64,000 bases of DNA from Alnus glutinosa (taxonomy: Eukaryota; Streptophyta; Magnoliopsida; Fagales; Betulaceae). The position numbers and the translations under genes are program-made. Position 1 is the first letter of the stretch. Each line of letters starts with the position of its first letter. The DNA lies in NCBI RefSeq assembly GCF_958979055.1, contig NC_084887.1, positions 27,147,544 through 27,211,543 of the forward strand. The letters are read 5' to 3'. The notes under the pieces were generated by a model that saw only the letters and a program-made list of their open reading frames with translations, ran no database searches and was not told where the DNA came from. Shown here one piece after another: positions 37,966 to 51,600 of this stretch.

Positions 37966-38930
37966 GCCTCAACTAACTAATAATTAATTTTTAAAATATC
38001 CTAAAAAAATTTTAAGTGCGTTAAAGTGGCCAACAAACTATTAAAGAATGTTAAAAATTCAACTTTTTTCGATAATACTCTTATTCTCTTAAAAATTAAT
38101 AATGAAAAAAATAATATTTTTTTTTAAACAAAAAAGAATCTAAAAAGTTCAAGAAATTCAAAACTTTATAAATTAAAATTTTTTAATTAAAAAAAGAAGA
38201 AAAAACCAAGAATTGGCTTGGCAACCACCCCTTAGCTAGGGGTGGCTGCGCCCCACCCCGACCCCTTTACGATGGCTTGTTTTTTCTTTTTCTTTTTCTT
38301 TTTAATTAATAAATTTTAATTTTTTTAGTTTTATATATATATATATTATAATATTAACAGTGACACGTGTTGTCATTTTATTAGCGCTGAGTAGTAAACT
38401 AACGAAATTCATCAAAGTTTTGACAGAATTTGACTAGAGGGGATTGTTTTTATTTTTCGCATACCACATAAACCTCTAAATTCATTTTGATACCATGTAT
38501 AGTTAATTGTAAGTAAGATAAACCATGAGAACTAATTTTTCATATTTTGCATTTTTTTTTTCCTTTTTTTTACTAAGAGGGACATATATCTTCATTTTGT
38601 TGGTGCTGACATGACACTAACGGAAGATGTCAAGTGTTTTGACTGTAGGAATTAAATTGTTATTTTGGCATACCATAATGACCTCTAAATTATTTTTATA
38701 CCGCATGAAGCAATTTGTAATTTAGGTCAATTACAATAACTGATTTTATATTTATCCAAAAAAAATTAGTTTTTATTTTTTTTTATTTTAGCTTTTGAGA
38801 GAATAAAGGTTTTATAGGGGAAAAAATAGCATTTATGGCACACCTTAATAGTTTGATGAGTCACTTTAACGCACTTAAAAATTTATAAGGCTATTTTAAA
38901 ATCAGCTGTTAATTGACTAGGCTTTTTATA
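37963..38930. mobile_element. Mutator-like element with long inverted ends upstream of PTAC18-like gene
   Basis: The left arm includes TTTAAGTGCGTTAAAGTGG near 38011. The right arm (reverse complement, near 38880) includes TTTAAGTGCGTTAAAGTGA. Pairing extends outward through TTTTAAAATA and AGCCT and inward through CAAACTATTAA. Length is about 0.97 kb. Inside, a unit of about 200 bp is repeated directly (landmarks acctctaaatt at about 38470 and 38670). The outer boundary is uncertain by about 25 bp and I cannot read a target duplication. Confidence 0.65.
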
Positions 38931-39642
38931 TTTTCCCAATATTTTAGTAGTAATCGACTACTTTTTGTTTCTTTTCATTTCCAATTTCTAGGCCACTCCC
39001 ACCTTATCTTGAAATCGGAAACTTGTCTGGCCCATGTTTAGACCAGGTGGATTTGGAACAAAACCAGTAAAGCTCTAGGCAGTTCGAGGAAGAGTAATTC
39101 TAGAGTGTCCTTTTTGTGTCACGTCACCATTAAATTTAAGATTATTATTATTATTAGATTTTGATGTTAATAATATAAAATGCAGATTTACCAAATATTT
39201 TTTTTATTTTTTTTTTAAGTGTAAAGTGTAATGGACTTTATCATAAAATCAAATCTTAAGGCCTTGGACAATGAAGGGGTATGTTAAGAATCCTGTATTG
39301 CCAAGATATGCTTTGATGATTTTATAAATTTCAAGCAAAAGAGTAGGACACAATCAACTTTATCATGTTGAGCCTCTCGGGTGGTTGTTATTTATCCATG
39401 GTCTATATATACTATAAAGTCGTCGTATTGAAGGCAACAACAGTCGTAAGCTTGGATTCACATATAAATGTTTGTAATATATATCTGATATATATAGAGA
39501 TCGATGGTAGAGATGCATTGATTCACATATAAACAAGAACAACTTTCAAACAGAAACATGATCATGATCAGCAACGTAACACTTAACAGTTTAATGATCT
39601 GTGAATCTAATGTGCTGACAGATTTTCAAACAAGTTAGAATC
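38931..39642. other. Intergenic region beyond the BBE-like stop codon
   Basis: AT-rich sequence that should include the 3' UTR of the oxidase gene on its right side. I see no gene or clear repeat. Confidence 0.4.
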
Positions 39643-41990
39643 TCATGAGGAACTCACTATATTTTCCCCGGCTGTGAAACTGGTCGGGGACAATATTGGA
39701 GGAATCCCTTGTTCATTGCTAAAAACATTGTTGGGATCAATGACTGTCTTGGCTCTAACCAATCTATCATAGTTTTTCAAGAAGTATTTTTCACCCCAAA
39801 GCCTGGCAATCTCTACAGCGTCGACCTCAGATGGGACACTAGTACTAGTGTTAACCAAATCATGATCAATCACTCCAAGGTCAAAATCCATGTAATTAAT
39901 GTAAGCAGCCCTAGGACCCCATGAAACAAAGGGTGTCATTGAATTATAAAACCCTCTTATCCAATCTATGTACTCGCTGCTTTTGTTATTATCTTCTTCC
40001 TGCCAAGCCACCAGATACTGAATTGCAAACAGGTTGCCTTTTCTGTGAGGAAAAGCGATGGATTTACTGCTTATATTTTGCATAATCCCACCATAAGGGT
40101 CTAAAATAACGTACCCTTTGGGCTGTTTCTCTAGTAAGTCCAGAGCAACCCTTATACCCGTAAAGGAAATCGGAGCTCTGACATAGTCTGATTTGGCCTT
40201 GAAATATCCCTTGTCTTGCAGATACCTGTTTTTCAAGTCGGAGACTGAGCTTCCATTGCTTAGGCCGGAGAAGAATACAATCGATTCAATCCAACTCATC
40301 TCCATGCAATCTTCTTCTACAACACCCAACTCAGGAAAAACCTGGTTTAAAATGGATATGGCTTCGCTCCTACCACCCAGATAAAACCCTCTAAATGTAG
40401 CTGACATTCCAGCGGTTACACTTTCTGGCAGATCAGCACCAATGAAGCATGACAAATAGAAGTCATCTTCTAAGTAGGGTGCAACATATTGCCACTTGTT
40501 CACCAACTTTGCTACATGTCGTTTGGTGCCTGGTCTAGAGACTATGAAACTAGTCACAGTTGGTGGAACTTTCAACAACTTGATTTTCCAAGCATAGACA
40601 ATCCCCCAAACACCCCCACCACCTCCTCTAATTGCCCAAAACACATCCTCTCCCATGCCTTCTCGGTCTAGCAACCTTCCATTAGCATCAACAAGAAGGG
40701 CATCCACTACATTATCGGCTGCGAGCCCATATTTCCTCGACAACAACCCAAATCCGCCGCCGCCAATATGCCCACCAACGCCTACAGTTGGGCATGACCC
40801 GGCTGAGAATCCATGGGCGTTGCTCGAGTCAGCAATGGCATAGTACGTCTCACCCAGTGTTGCTCCTCCTTCCACCCATGCCGTCTCGGTTTCCAACTCC
40901 ACCGAAACCCGGTTCAAATTCATCATGTCAATGATGACAAATGGAGCTCCATCAGCGGTGACCGACGATGTCCCTTCATAACTGTGTCCGCCACACCTGT
41001 TAGAATATAAATTAAATGATTAAATTCATCTATTTTTATGATAAAATTTTTTGGATAAGTGATATTTAAAATATTAGTAAAACTTCACTTATAACTCTTG
41101 ATTTTTCATTACTTTTACAATTAGGTACTTAAACTTTAAAGGGTATCCATCTTTCAAATTTTTTTTTTTTTTTTTTTTTAATTTCAACCCTCCGTTAGAA
41201 TTTTTCTTTAAATCCTATTAAAATTTCCACAATACCTTTTTGTTTATATATATATATATTTTCAAATATTCATGCATGGTTTCCATTAAATTCTTACCAA
41301 CATCCAACACATAAATCCTTACAATTTTTTCTCCTTTTTTTTCCCCCTAAAACAAATAGGGTATTTTGAAAATTTTGACAAGATTTAACTAAAAATTCTA
41401 ACGGATTGTTGAAATTGAAAAAAATTATAATTGAAAAATAGATATCATAAATTGACACTTTTTAAAGTTTAAATACATAATTACAAAAGTGATTAAAGAT
41501 CTGGGGGTATAAGCGAAGTTTTCCCTAAAATATTTTACATGTTAGATCTCACTAATTAAAGAGAAGTTTGACCCCACAAGCTAGTGAGTAAAAATGTCGA
41601 ATATAAATTAAATAATTTTTTTATCAACTTAAACTTTTGAAATAAATAGTATTACCTTACTCTAATTTCCCTAAACCCTTCTCTGGAACAAAGTACGGCG
41701 TTGACTAGCTGGTCGACGCTGTCGGGAAGTATAATGGCTATTGGTTTAGGGACCGTGAACTCGGCGAACCTGAGATTTTGAATTGAAAAATTGAGGAGCT
41801 TATAGTAAGCTGTCGAGTACGGGTCATTTTTTACGTCCGGGAGTGTGGTGAAGTTGCCGATGTTATGAAGAGTCAAACAAGAAGTTATGCTGTCTGTGGG
41901 TGCTGCGGATAAACAACAAGGAATATTAACGAGAAAGGACAGGAACAAGATCGTGATTAAATTAGGTGATGGGTTTCTCCTGGATTTCAT
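39643..41990 (-). CDS. Berberine-bridge-enzyme-like FAD-linked oxidase, 2 exons
   Basis: Exon 1 (41990-41656) and exon 2 (40996-39643) join to 562 residues. BBE-like enzymes are secreted flavoproteins that oxidise alcohols, sugars or alkaloid-type substrates with O2; the substrate here cannot be told. A signal peptide is clear (hydrophobic core [13 protein letters not shown], cleavage near residue 28). The FAD-binding domain has CGGHSYEG with H116, the expected 8-alpha-histidyl FAD attachment. It also has [19 protein letters not shown] with C180, the expected cysteinyl attachment, so bicovalent FAD is predicted. The C-terminal BBE domain carries [10 protein letters not shown] followed by the usual [24 protein letters not shown] ending. 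The donor at 41655 is chosen because it restores IRVR before the Gly-Gly-His. Where most relatives have Ser before GGH there is Cys113. Confidence 0.93.
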
Positions 41991-42044
41991 TGCTGATTTG
42001 AGAAGCTAGCAATCTATCTGCGAGTAAAAAGAGAACTGGAGCAG

Positions 42045-42051
42045 TTTTATA
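42045..42051 (-). promoter_or_regulatory. TATA box of the BBE-like gene
   Basis: TATAAAA on the minus strand, about 55 bp before the ATG, predicts a leader of about 25 nt. Confidence 0.5.
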
Positions 42052-42430
42052 GAATTATCTGATACGTTGAGGACAAACGGATGGAGAGATCAACGCAGCA
42101 GGGGTAGTGCTTTTATGTGGCCGGCCATTTGTTCAAGCCACGGGAGAGTTTGTGAAAAGTGGAACTCTTTTGTTAGAACACTTTCCGGTTTAAGTCGGAG
42201 AGAAAAAAGTATATTCTATGCATAAAATGTATGGATCTATTTATAAATAAAGATGTGAAGTTAAACCTGAATTAGAAATAATGCTCCGAGTTTGATTTGG
42301 TTTAGAATTGAAGTCTTGGAAGTTGGACCGTTGACCAAATTCTTCAAGAAATCTTTATTGAACCCGAATTAGGACTACTACTCTAATTCAACTTGGAATA
42401 TGATTATTCCCAACATATTTCATATAGAGA

Positions 42431-42607
42431 AATGATTCTTTACCACCTAAATATATAATTTTTCACCACCTTATCTATGTGGTAAGGTGGTCCCCCACTT
42501 TATTTTATCTTTTAAAATAAAATAAAAACTCTAAAGTTAGTAGGGGACCACCTTGCCACATAGACAAGGTAGTGAAAAGTTGTATATTTAGGTGGTAGTG
42601 AATCATT
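42431..42607. mobile_element. Foldback MITE
   Basis: Left arm AATGATTCTTTACCACCTAA pairs with right arm TTAGGTGGTAGTGAATCATT. Pairing continues through ccttatctatgtgg and ccacatagacaagg toward a loop near 42520. It is about 177 bp and non-coding. Confidence 0.8.
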
Positions 42608-43221
42608 ACTCTTTCATATATATATATATATATAATCGGTTCAAACGCCCCCATGCAACGTGACAAAACAGGTTTGCATGAAATTAAAGAAGTTCGGTGT
42701 AGAGAGAGAGAGAGAGACGTGTAATGTAATCATCTTGAGCATGACGTTATAAAATAAGCAATACATGCATAAAGATACATATATGAACTCCACATGCATC
42801 CATGCCGGCCAACCATATAATTAATTAGATCCAAAATTAAGCTGCACACTTTTGCTTATATATGTATATTTGATCATTACTATATTATTGGTCGCATCCC
42901 CTTGTTTCTATATGAAATTCTGAATTTAAGTGAATAAAACAAAATAAAGCATAAGAAAAGGTCTTCCAATATTTATTTAATTTCCTCCGATCCATATATA
43001 TATAGTCGCCATCATTCCTAAAATGCTAGCTAGAGATGAGATGATCGATGTAAAACTGTATTGACTACGAGTAGCATAGTATATTCCATGCACGCAGCTA
43101 GCTGCCCTAACCGGTAAGCCCACCAATAATTAATATTTAAAATGATGTTAGCCTAATCGTATGATACAAGCCTTACAGATCGAGTAAACATTATGGGTTC
43201 AAATTCTATCTTAAAAAATAA

Positions 43222-43484
43222 GGTTTCGTTTGGTTCGCGGAATAAATTCTTGAAATGAAATGACTATTTTATTGAAATAGTTATTCATTTATTTGGTAAG
43301 AACATATTCTTAAGAATAACTATTCCATTTTTTTTAATAATTTTGATTTAATTCCAATTGTGGTATATGTGTTATTACCAAACTAAGCAATTGAAATAAT
43401 TAATTCATTTCACTATTCCTTATTCCCTGTAATAACTATTCATTTTATTTTATGGAATACTCATTCCTCGTACCAAACGAGGCC
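43222..43484. mobile_element. Short inverted-repeat element (GGCCTCGTTTGG family)
   Basis: Left end GGTTTCGTTTGGTTCGCGGA faces right end TCCTCGTACCAAACGAGGCC. Both arms continue with gaataa/ttattcc words. A single end of the same family is at about 61655-61676. No target duplication is convincing. Confidence 0.68.
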
Positions 43485-44107
43485 CAAGTAAATTTAGTTT
43501 GTAAACTGAAAGTATTTTCGTTGTTTCATGACTAAAAAATCCACATAATAAATATTTTTGTCACTTTTAACGATCTTCACAAATACTAATAGATGATTAC
43601 GATTGATAGTTTAAGGCGGTTGAGTGTAACAAATGATAGTTTTTGAAAGCAAAATAGACGCTATAAATTTATTGTGTTTTTCTAGATCGAGGGACCAGTT
43701 TGATAAATCAACAGAAGCTTTGGCTGCCAAAGGCATATTACCAAATTTAAGAAGTATTTCAACAAAGAGTAATGTTATTTAATACACAAATATACAACTG
43801 TCATACATATGTGATGACATGGCAGTAAAAATTAACCTTTAATTTTTTTTTCCAAGTGCTAATCTAATCGTTAATTTTCACTATCACATCATCAAGTTGT
43901 AAGATAATCACATAACAATCTACATTCTTTAGCAAATTTAACAAACAACTTCCTTATGGAATAATAGACACAAATCAAGAGGAAAAACAAATTTAGAAAT
44001 GGCCTTCATGTAAGACTCATTTACAGCAATGTACGTGGTGAAATAATGTGAGTTAATTTTTACGAAAATGACTGGCCAAAAAATTATAAAGAGAATAAGC
44101 GAAAGAA
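43485..44107. other. Intergenic region beyond the Ycf45-like stop codon
   Basis: AT-rich sequence holding the presumed 3' UTR of the Ycf45-like gene. No other gene or repeat boundary is seen. Confidence 0.4.
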
Positions 44108-45562
44108 TTAAGGGTCACATGTATCATATGCCTTTGATCTTTCTATAACAACCTCGAATCTTTTATCCCTTTTCCTGACCTGTAAAAAACAGAATTTTAG
44201 AGTCATTATCAGTCAAAACACAGCTTAATAGCAGAAACACAAGAATGCCAAGGTACGTGTAGAAAGAAATTTGGCCCACCAAAGAAAGAAGAGAACAAGA
44301 ACTTTGCTTAAGGGATTTCCTTTCAGCAAAATCAATTATATATATATATATATATAAAATAAAATAAAGTCATTATCAGTCAAAACACAGCTTAATAGCA
44401 GAAATACAAAAATGCCAAGGTACGTGTAGAGAGAAATTTGGCCCACCAAAGAAAGAAGAGAACAAGAACTTTGTTTAAGGGATTTCCCTTCAGCAAAATC
44501 AATTATATATATATATAAAATAAAATAAAATCGACCCAAATATTTGAGATTGGCCATTATTCTGCCCTTTCTAGGGCCATTTTTCTTAGACATTAGTATA
44601 CAAGAAAGAAGCCAGAAAAAGAAACTTAAAAGTGAGAAAATACTGACAGACAGTTTGATGCCCTCATCCACTCATAAAGCAATGGAGAAATGATTTTTGC
44701 ACGTCTCTTGTATATCTTTTATACATCACTTTTTTAAATCAACCATTGGATTTGTAGGACCCACAAGCGGATTCTTGTGAGTCCTACAAGTCCAATGATT
44801 AATTTAAAAAAGTGAAGTATAAAAGATATACAAGAAATGTGCATGTAACATGTCTCTATAGGAATAATTCTAAGGTATTAAAGCAATCGCTGGTTGTACA
44901 CTTTTTAAAATCAACCATTAGATTTGTAGGACCCACAAGTGAATTCTTGTGAGTACTACAAATCCAATAATTAATTTAAAAAAGTGATGTATAAAAGATA
45001 TACAAGAAATATGCATGTAACATGTCTCTATAGGGATAATTCTAAGGTATTAAAACAATCGCTGGATGTAGTTAAATTTGGCTTATCCTCGTAATGTACA
45101 ACTAGAGGGATCAGGATCCTCTCCATTTCAAGTAAAATAGAAAGAAATCATTTTATAGTCAAGATTTTATTTTGTTACATCTAACAGTGTACATGGTATC
45201 ACGTCCTTTAAACATTTTAAATGATGTAACAACATATTCACTATGTAGCAACATATACACCATTAAATATGTGAAATCTCATCTTAACCATAAAATGACT
45301 TCTCTCAATTTCACTTAAAATTAAAAGATCCTATTCCACAAATAGAGTATCAACTTACCTGTATTTGTTCCAGACTGACACAGGAAAGGAGAAAAAAATG
45401 AACAAACACTGAAACTTCGTAGTAAAACATTTCTCTAAGGTCATAACCACATATCACTTATTTTTGTTTTGCTACAATGGATCACCTCTGACATCTCAGA
45501 AACATACTAAGTTTCATGCAACATATAGAATATCTATATATACATGCATGTATGTGTGTGTG

Positions 45563-45600
<38 letters not shown>

Positions 45601-48600
45601 ATTCATGATCCAGAAAAGATGATATGGCCTCTGCAATACTAGACTTATGTTCTGATCACAACCTAAACTAAAAGAGTTCTCACATGCAAATGAAATGCTT
45701 CTAATCAAATCAACTAAATTCCAAATTTCTGAGGCCATAAAGAAAATTACCTCAACCTGAGGGTTTTTGCCTCGAAGCAACATGTCCACACTCTTCTCTG
45801 TCTGAAGGGTGCAAGAGAAAGTATTTAAGAAATAATAATAATATAAGAATAGCAACAAATAAATAAATCAACAAATAATATTGATCCAAAACAACAACAA
45901 CAATAATAATAATACAAAATTAACTAAGAAGCAGTATGCGAATGAACTATTTATTTATCTAATATCATCTGAGTTTATCTTCAACTTTACTATTTAATAA
46001 CAAGTTTAAAGCTTCTCCCTGGCACATTTATCAAACAGTTGACAGTTTTACTCCTATAATGACGCTAGCAGCGTCAATCCAGATCAAACTTTCCACTCAA
46101 TATTACCTAATGCTTCTACCAATCCGGATCAAACTTCCAATTAATCGTAGTTTAGCTTGTTGTAATAGAAAACTAGATTGTGGAAGGGGTTTACTTGGGA
46201 GAGGATAAATTCTACCTTATTTGATTGATGTGAAGCATCTATTTGCAAGTGGGGTTCCCAAGTGCCTTATTTCACTGAATTTTGGTTCCATCCCTGTTTA
46301 GGATCATTGGGTTCTTTTCTCAATTTTATTGATCCTATGAATTTTCGGACATATGATCTGTACTTTTTCCTTTTCCTTTTTTCTTTTCAGGGGTGCCCTT
46401 TTTTTGTTTTATATACTCCCTATGAACCTGGTTGTGCTCCCTCTTTGGTGCTTTTTGGTTATTTATTAGTTATCCAGATGCACGTGCACACGCATGCAAG
46501 TGAGAGAGAGAGGAACTCAAGGACAGGAACTGCCTAGTAAATTGATACAAGAACATAGCTCCGGCCATAACTGTCTCTCTGTAACTAAAGGAGATACATG
46601 CAAGAGTTTAGCGCTATGTCTGCATTGCCTCTAGAACTAATTAAAAATAATTCCAAAGGAAGAAGAAAAAGAAAAAGAAAACGGGAACAACCATACTAGT
46701 AAATGGGAACCCACTTAAAAACATATCCCTACTTTTCATTGTATTGTTGGCAGTGTGCATTGGGCAACATATTCCAGTCTTTTTTGGATTTTATTGCTCC
46801 TTTTGACCCTCCAGTTTTGATCTCTGGAGAGGATGTACTTCATACATCCACTATATTACTTCTCTTCTCTTCTTTTTCAAGTTATTTTCTTCTCTTCTTT
46901 TCTAATAAATTTTTAGTACTTGAAAAAAAGGGGGGAAAAAAAACCACAACAAACATGTCAATTTTAGTGATCTCCCTTCCACCACAAGTAAGTTTTCAAA
47001 CCAGGTAGAGTGAAAATCTGGGGTATCAAGCCCTATCTCTCTCCTTGCTCAGGCAAAAAAACAAAAAGAAAAAGAGCCCTAGCTATATCCCTCCTACTTT
47101 TGGACACCTATATACAACTCCTCTAATTGCTATATGGATGCTACCCACAAAAAAGGACCAAAAGAAAAGAAAGATCAAATTGTAAAGAACGCCAATTGTT
47201 GACACCAAAGATCAAGGCGCTGTAACGCCAATGGTAGAAGGTCCAACAGTAACATTTTCTGGTAGAAGTTGAAGGAAGTCGATTAGGTTTTTCGGATACA
47301 CAATTTTGTCCTTCTTCAACTAAATTCTTCATTGAAATATACTTATTTGACCATTTAATAGTCAATTTGCTGACTTATAATGACATTGCCTCTGTTTTAG
47401 GGGGTAAAAAATCATATTCATTAGAAACAAAATATGTTTTTCCATCTTAAACCTCTTAAATATATGATATCATAACCAATATTCAATAGGTCATTCCAGG
47501 AATGTACTTTTAGAAGTACAAAGAAAGCTGTATCCTAGTTTGCAGAGCAGTGACAAAATGAATTCTCCAAGAATATCATTTAAAGAAATATAACGAAAGA
47601 ATGCAAAGAAAAGATAATCACACAAACGACAAAAACTGGGAAGTAGGCACTTTGGTAAGCTGGTGCCATTAAATTAAGGACGAGTGAAAATCATTGATTT
47701 TTTATGAGTAAAAAGATAAGTAAACATTATGAGATCATGAGCGGAGTGTCTTCAGTTTGCAATTCATGGTGCTACCCCAATCACTGTCCAATCTATGCTT
47801 CACAATCCGAAAGTTGAAGAGAATGCCACAAAAGAGTTTAGAGGTTTATTTGTTACTTTCACAAAGTGAATTGACCTCTGCATTAGATCTACTTAGTTGC
47901 AAATTGTTAATTAAACACCAGAATTTATCCCTAAATAGAATAAAAGTTAGGGAATATTCTTCCAAGTATATGAAGTGACTGTGCCACATTTAATTCAGTG
48001 GTCTCTAAAAGAATTCTCTTATCATTTAAAATAAGTAAATGTCTATCAACATACCTGATGTGTAATCCAATAATCCCTGTCTCTCATCTCAATCAAGAAA
48101 TCAAATGTTGGTGGAGCTTGCCTTTCTAGAATGGTTTTCTGACTTTTTCTAGCTCGGGCTTCATCATCTCCTAAAGTAACAGATTTTACTCCTCCAACCT
48201 TGGAAAGTAAAAACATTAAACGTGGCACATTAACCCAACATTCATGTACTGAAGTTGCAACTTAATAGACAAATCCATCTGGTTTTTAATTTTCAAACTT
48301 CAATAAAATTACCATAAATTTCAACTTAAAATTATCAAGTGGCATATGTTTGAACGTGAGTTTTGCCAAATTATTTATGAGGTAATCATGTAACTCTTTC
48401 GTAATTGGATAACTCAATAAGAGAACATGAAGAACAAATGAAATGAGGTAATCATGTAACTCTTTTGTAAAGTTATAATAATTTTACTATCATCACTACA
48501 AAATGTAGGAGAAAAAGCAAGCTTAAGCATGTCTTAGGAAATTTACTTTTCTGCCTCGCAGGAATGTGCCAAAATAGAAATAGAGTTGTCTAGCAATTAT

Positions 48601-51600
48601 TAAGAATAAAAATTGAAGCACACATTTGGAATTTAAGTTGCTATACAGGGAACTCAAGAAAGATTAGATTCACATTGAGACTGTCTAATAGAGATCAGAA
48701 CAAACCAGGTCAGAGAGTGTAGGGTTCTTTATTATATTCTCAAGCCGTTGTCCATGAGCAGTACCAATAAGCATGACGCCTCTCTCGGCAATTGAGCGGC
48801 AAGCATGAGTTTCAGCTTCTGTGCCAATCTCATCAACGATGATCACCTCAGGCATGTGATTCTCTACTGCCTCAATCATGACTCTATATTGCATGGATGG
48901 TTCTGGTACCTGCATTCTTCGTGCGCCTCCTATCGCTGAATGTGGAACATTCCCATCCCCACCTATCTCATTGCTTGTGTCGACAATCACCTACTCCAGT
49001 TCAGTACACTTTAAAAATGTAATGAAATTCAGCTTAAGATTCTCAGAAATGTGTCTATGTGGTGTGTGTGTGTGTGTGAGAGAGAGAGACAGAGACAGAT
49101 GCCACCGTGTAACACAGAAAGACTCAACGCACCACTCTTTTGTGAAATTTATCTGACAAGATGCGAGCGATCTCTCGCATAACAGTGGTCTTGCCAACCC
49201 CAGGCCTTCAAGAATCAAAGAAATGATATATATTAATATAAGTGATTTTTGGATACACTGTATGGGATAGTAATGATGGCTAATCACTTTGAATATTATT
49301 AACACTTCTCTTTTCAAAAAATTTATCAAATCACCATTCATACATTGAACGACATTTAACAGTGACAAACATGGAAGTCAAAAAGTATGTTGACTATGAA
49401 AAGATATACCTTATATCTTTTTCCAAACCCATATAATGATAAACACAATGCAGAATAACTCATTTCTTTTATTCTTTTTTCATCCATGAAAAACAAATAG
49501 ATCTCATTCTAGCATGTTGTTAGGACAATGGAGTGATTTCATATGTATGGGATCCCTTAACACCCAATGTCCCAATGTTAAGCCTGTACCACAAGTAACT
49601 ACAAAAGAGTGCCCTTGTTTCGTATCACTTGGCATACATACTTTCCGACAAACAAGATGCTCTTCCCATACTGAAGCAGATCATAAACCATGTCAACATG
49701 TCCACTGACTACCCTGCCAACTCGGCAAGTCAAACCAACTATCATCCCTTTCCTACTCCTGATTGCAGATATCCTGTGCAAGGTACCTTCAATGCCAGCT
49801 CTATTGTCCCCTCCAAATTCTCCAACGGCATTTTGAGCGTACTCCAACTCTTTCAATGACACCTAGTTAATAACATATTGATTAGCTCCATAAATCTCAC
49901 GACAAATTGTTTTCGTTCTATATAATAATTTATTTAGAAGGGAAAAAAAGAATTTGATACAATTCACCAATACCCTCCAAATTTGAATTAGTTCAATCAC
50001 ATGACTTGAATTTTTAAAATTTTTAATCTCACCTCTTCTGCTTCTGCCCATCTCTTAACAGATCCTTAGGTCCAATTCTTGTTAACAGGTTGAAAAGTCA
50101 CGTGATACTTTTGTTCAATGAAAATGGGGGAAACCCTTAAAATAAGTTGGTTCTAGGCATCACCAAAAAACCACTATTCTTGGAAGCATACCTATGGCCC
50201 ACCTCTTTGTGCTCCACCTTCACTGATGGGTTATCCAATTCTCGGCAAAAAATTTATTTATGGAATTCAAATGACAAAGGAATTCAAGTATCAAAGTATA
50301 TCCTTAACAAGTATGATCAGTAATTCTAATCCCAGAATGAACAAATTAAAAGTGGAAAAGAGGAAAGAAAAAGAAAAAGACCAACTAATCAAAAAAGAAC
50401 AGCAAATCAGTACGAAACAACCACCCATGCCATCTTAGCAAACAACCAAACTCAGTCATGGTCTGATTCCCTTCTCACACCAAACAATTATCAAACTAGT
50501 TACCATGCCACCGTAAAATAATCTTTTAGTCTTGCCACATATTCTTTGGGTCAAAACCATTCCAAACCCACAAAGCCATTATCCAAATCACAACATTCAA
50601 ATCTATGACCTGTACTCTTCAAGTCCCCATCTATTTGGACAGCCATCAAGAGCAAAACCTACCACACAAGCCACCAAACTCTACATCAGTACCCAAAGCC
50701 AGCCACCCTCATCTCCCACATCCACAGCCACTTATACTCATGCACCATCGGCACATCCAAGCAACCTCTCAAGCACCATGACCACCATGAACAACCCATT
50801 TCACATCCACTGAAGATGCTTGAATGGCTTTTACATGGGTTTGGGCATCTCTCTCATCAATTAGAAAAGAATTTAGAAAACATTTTAAAAGAAAAGAACG
50901 GAAACAACTATGGGTACTCTTGGGAACATATGCCCCTAAGCGGTAATGTGCCAACCATTGATAATTTCCATTAAACAATAATGAACAGAAGAACTTGAGG
51001 AGTGTGATTAAAAAGAGAAAAAAAGAAAATAATGAAAAGTCAAGGGTGTGATTATAACTGAGTCAAAGTTGAAGGGGTTGTTTAAACAATTAGCCCGGGC
51101 TCTTCATGTTAGATAAGTTTTTGTGAATCTAGATACATTAATCAAAAAATGAGAAAAGTGGAATAAAATGCATTGCAAGAGGAAAGAAAAATTATGCATT
51201 TCACCAACGAAAACAAATTCTAACCATTGACACTTCAAGCATGTATTTACCTCACTACTCCTCAGATACTGCCCTCCAAATTCACCAAGATAGCGTGCTT
51301 CTGGAAAACGACCCAGATCCAATATAACCTACTAATGTTGCAATACATAAGCATCGTCATCTTTTATGATAAAAAAAAAAAAAAAAAAACAGTGCAGCAC
51401 AAAAGCATCATATTATCCTAAAATGAAAAGTAACAGTGCAGTACAATGTCACTTAAGCAGTTTTAAAGGACACCAACTTCAAAATGATACACCAAAAGAA
51501 AAAAGATTAACCGCACAAGTGCAACTGTTAATATTTAGGAAAAATGAGAAAGACATTTTAGTATTTTTTTCTCAAGCAGAATATGCTTTTCCAGGAATAT

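Noticed and set aside
50532..50813. Ser/Pro/Thr-rich open frame as a gene
   Set aside because: Low complexity, inside an intron of the Ycf45-like gene, no domain and no splice support.
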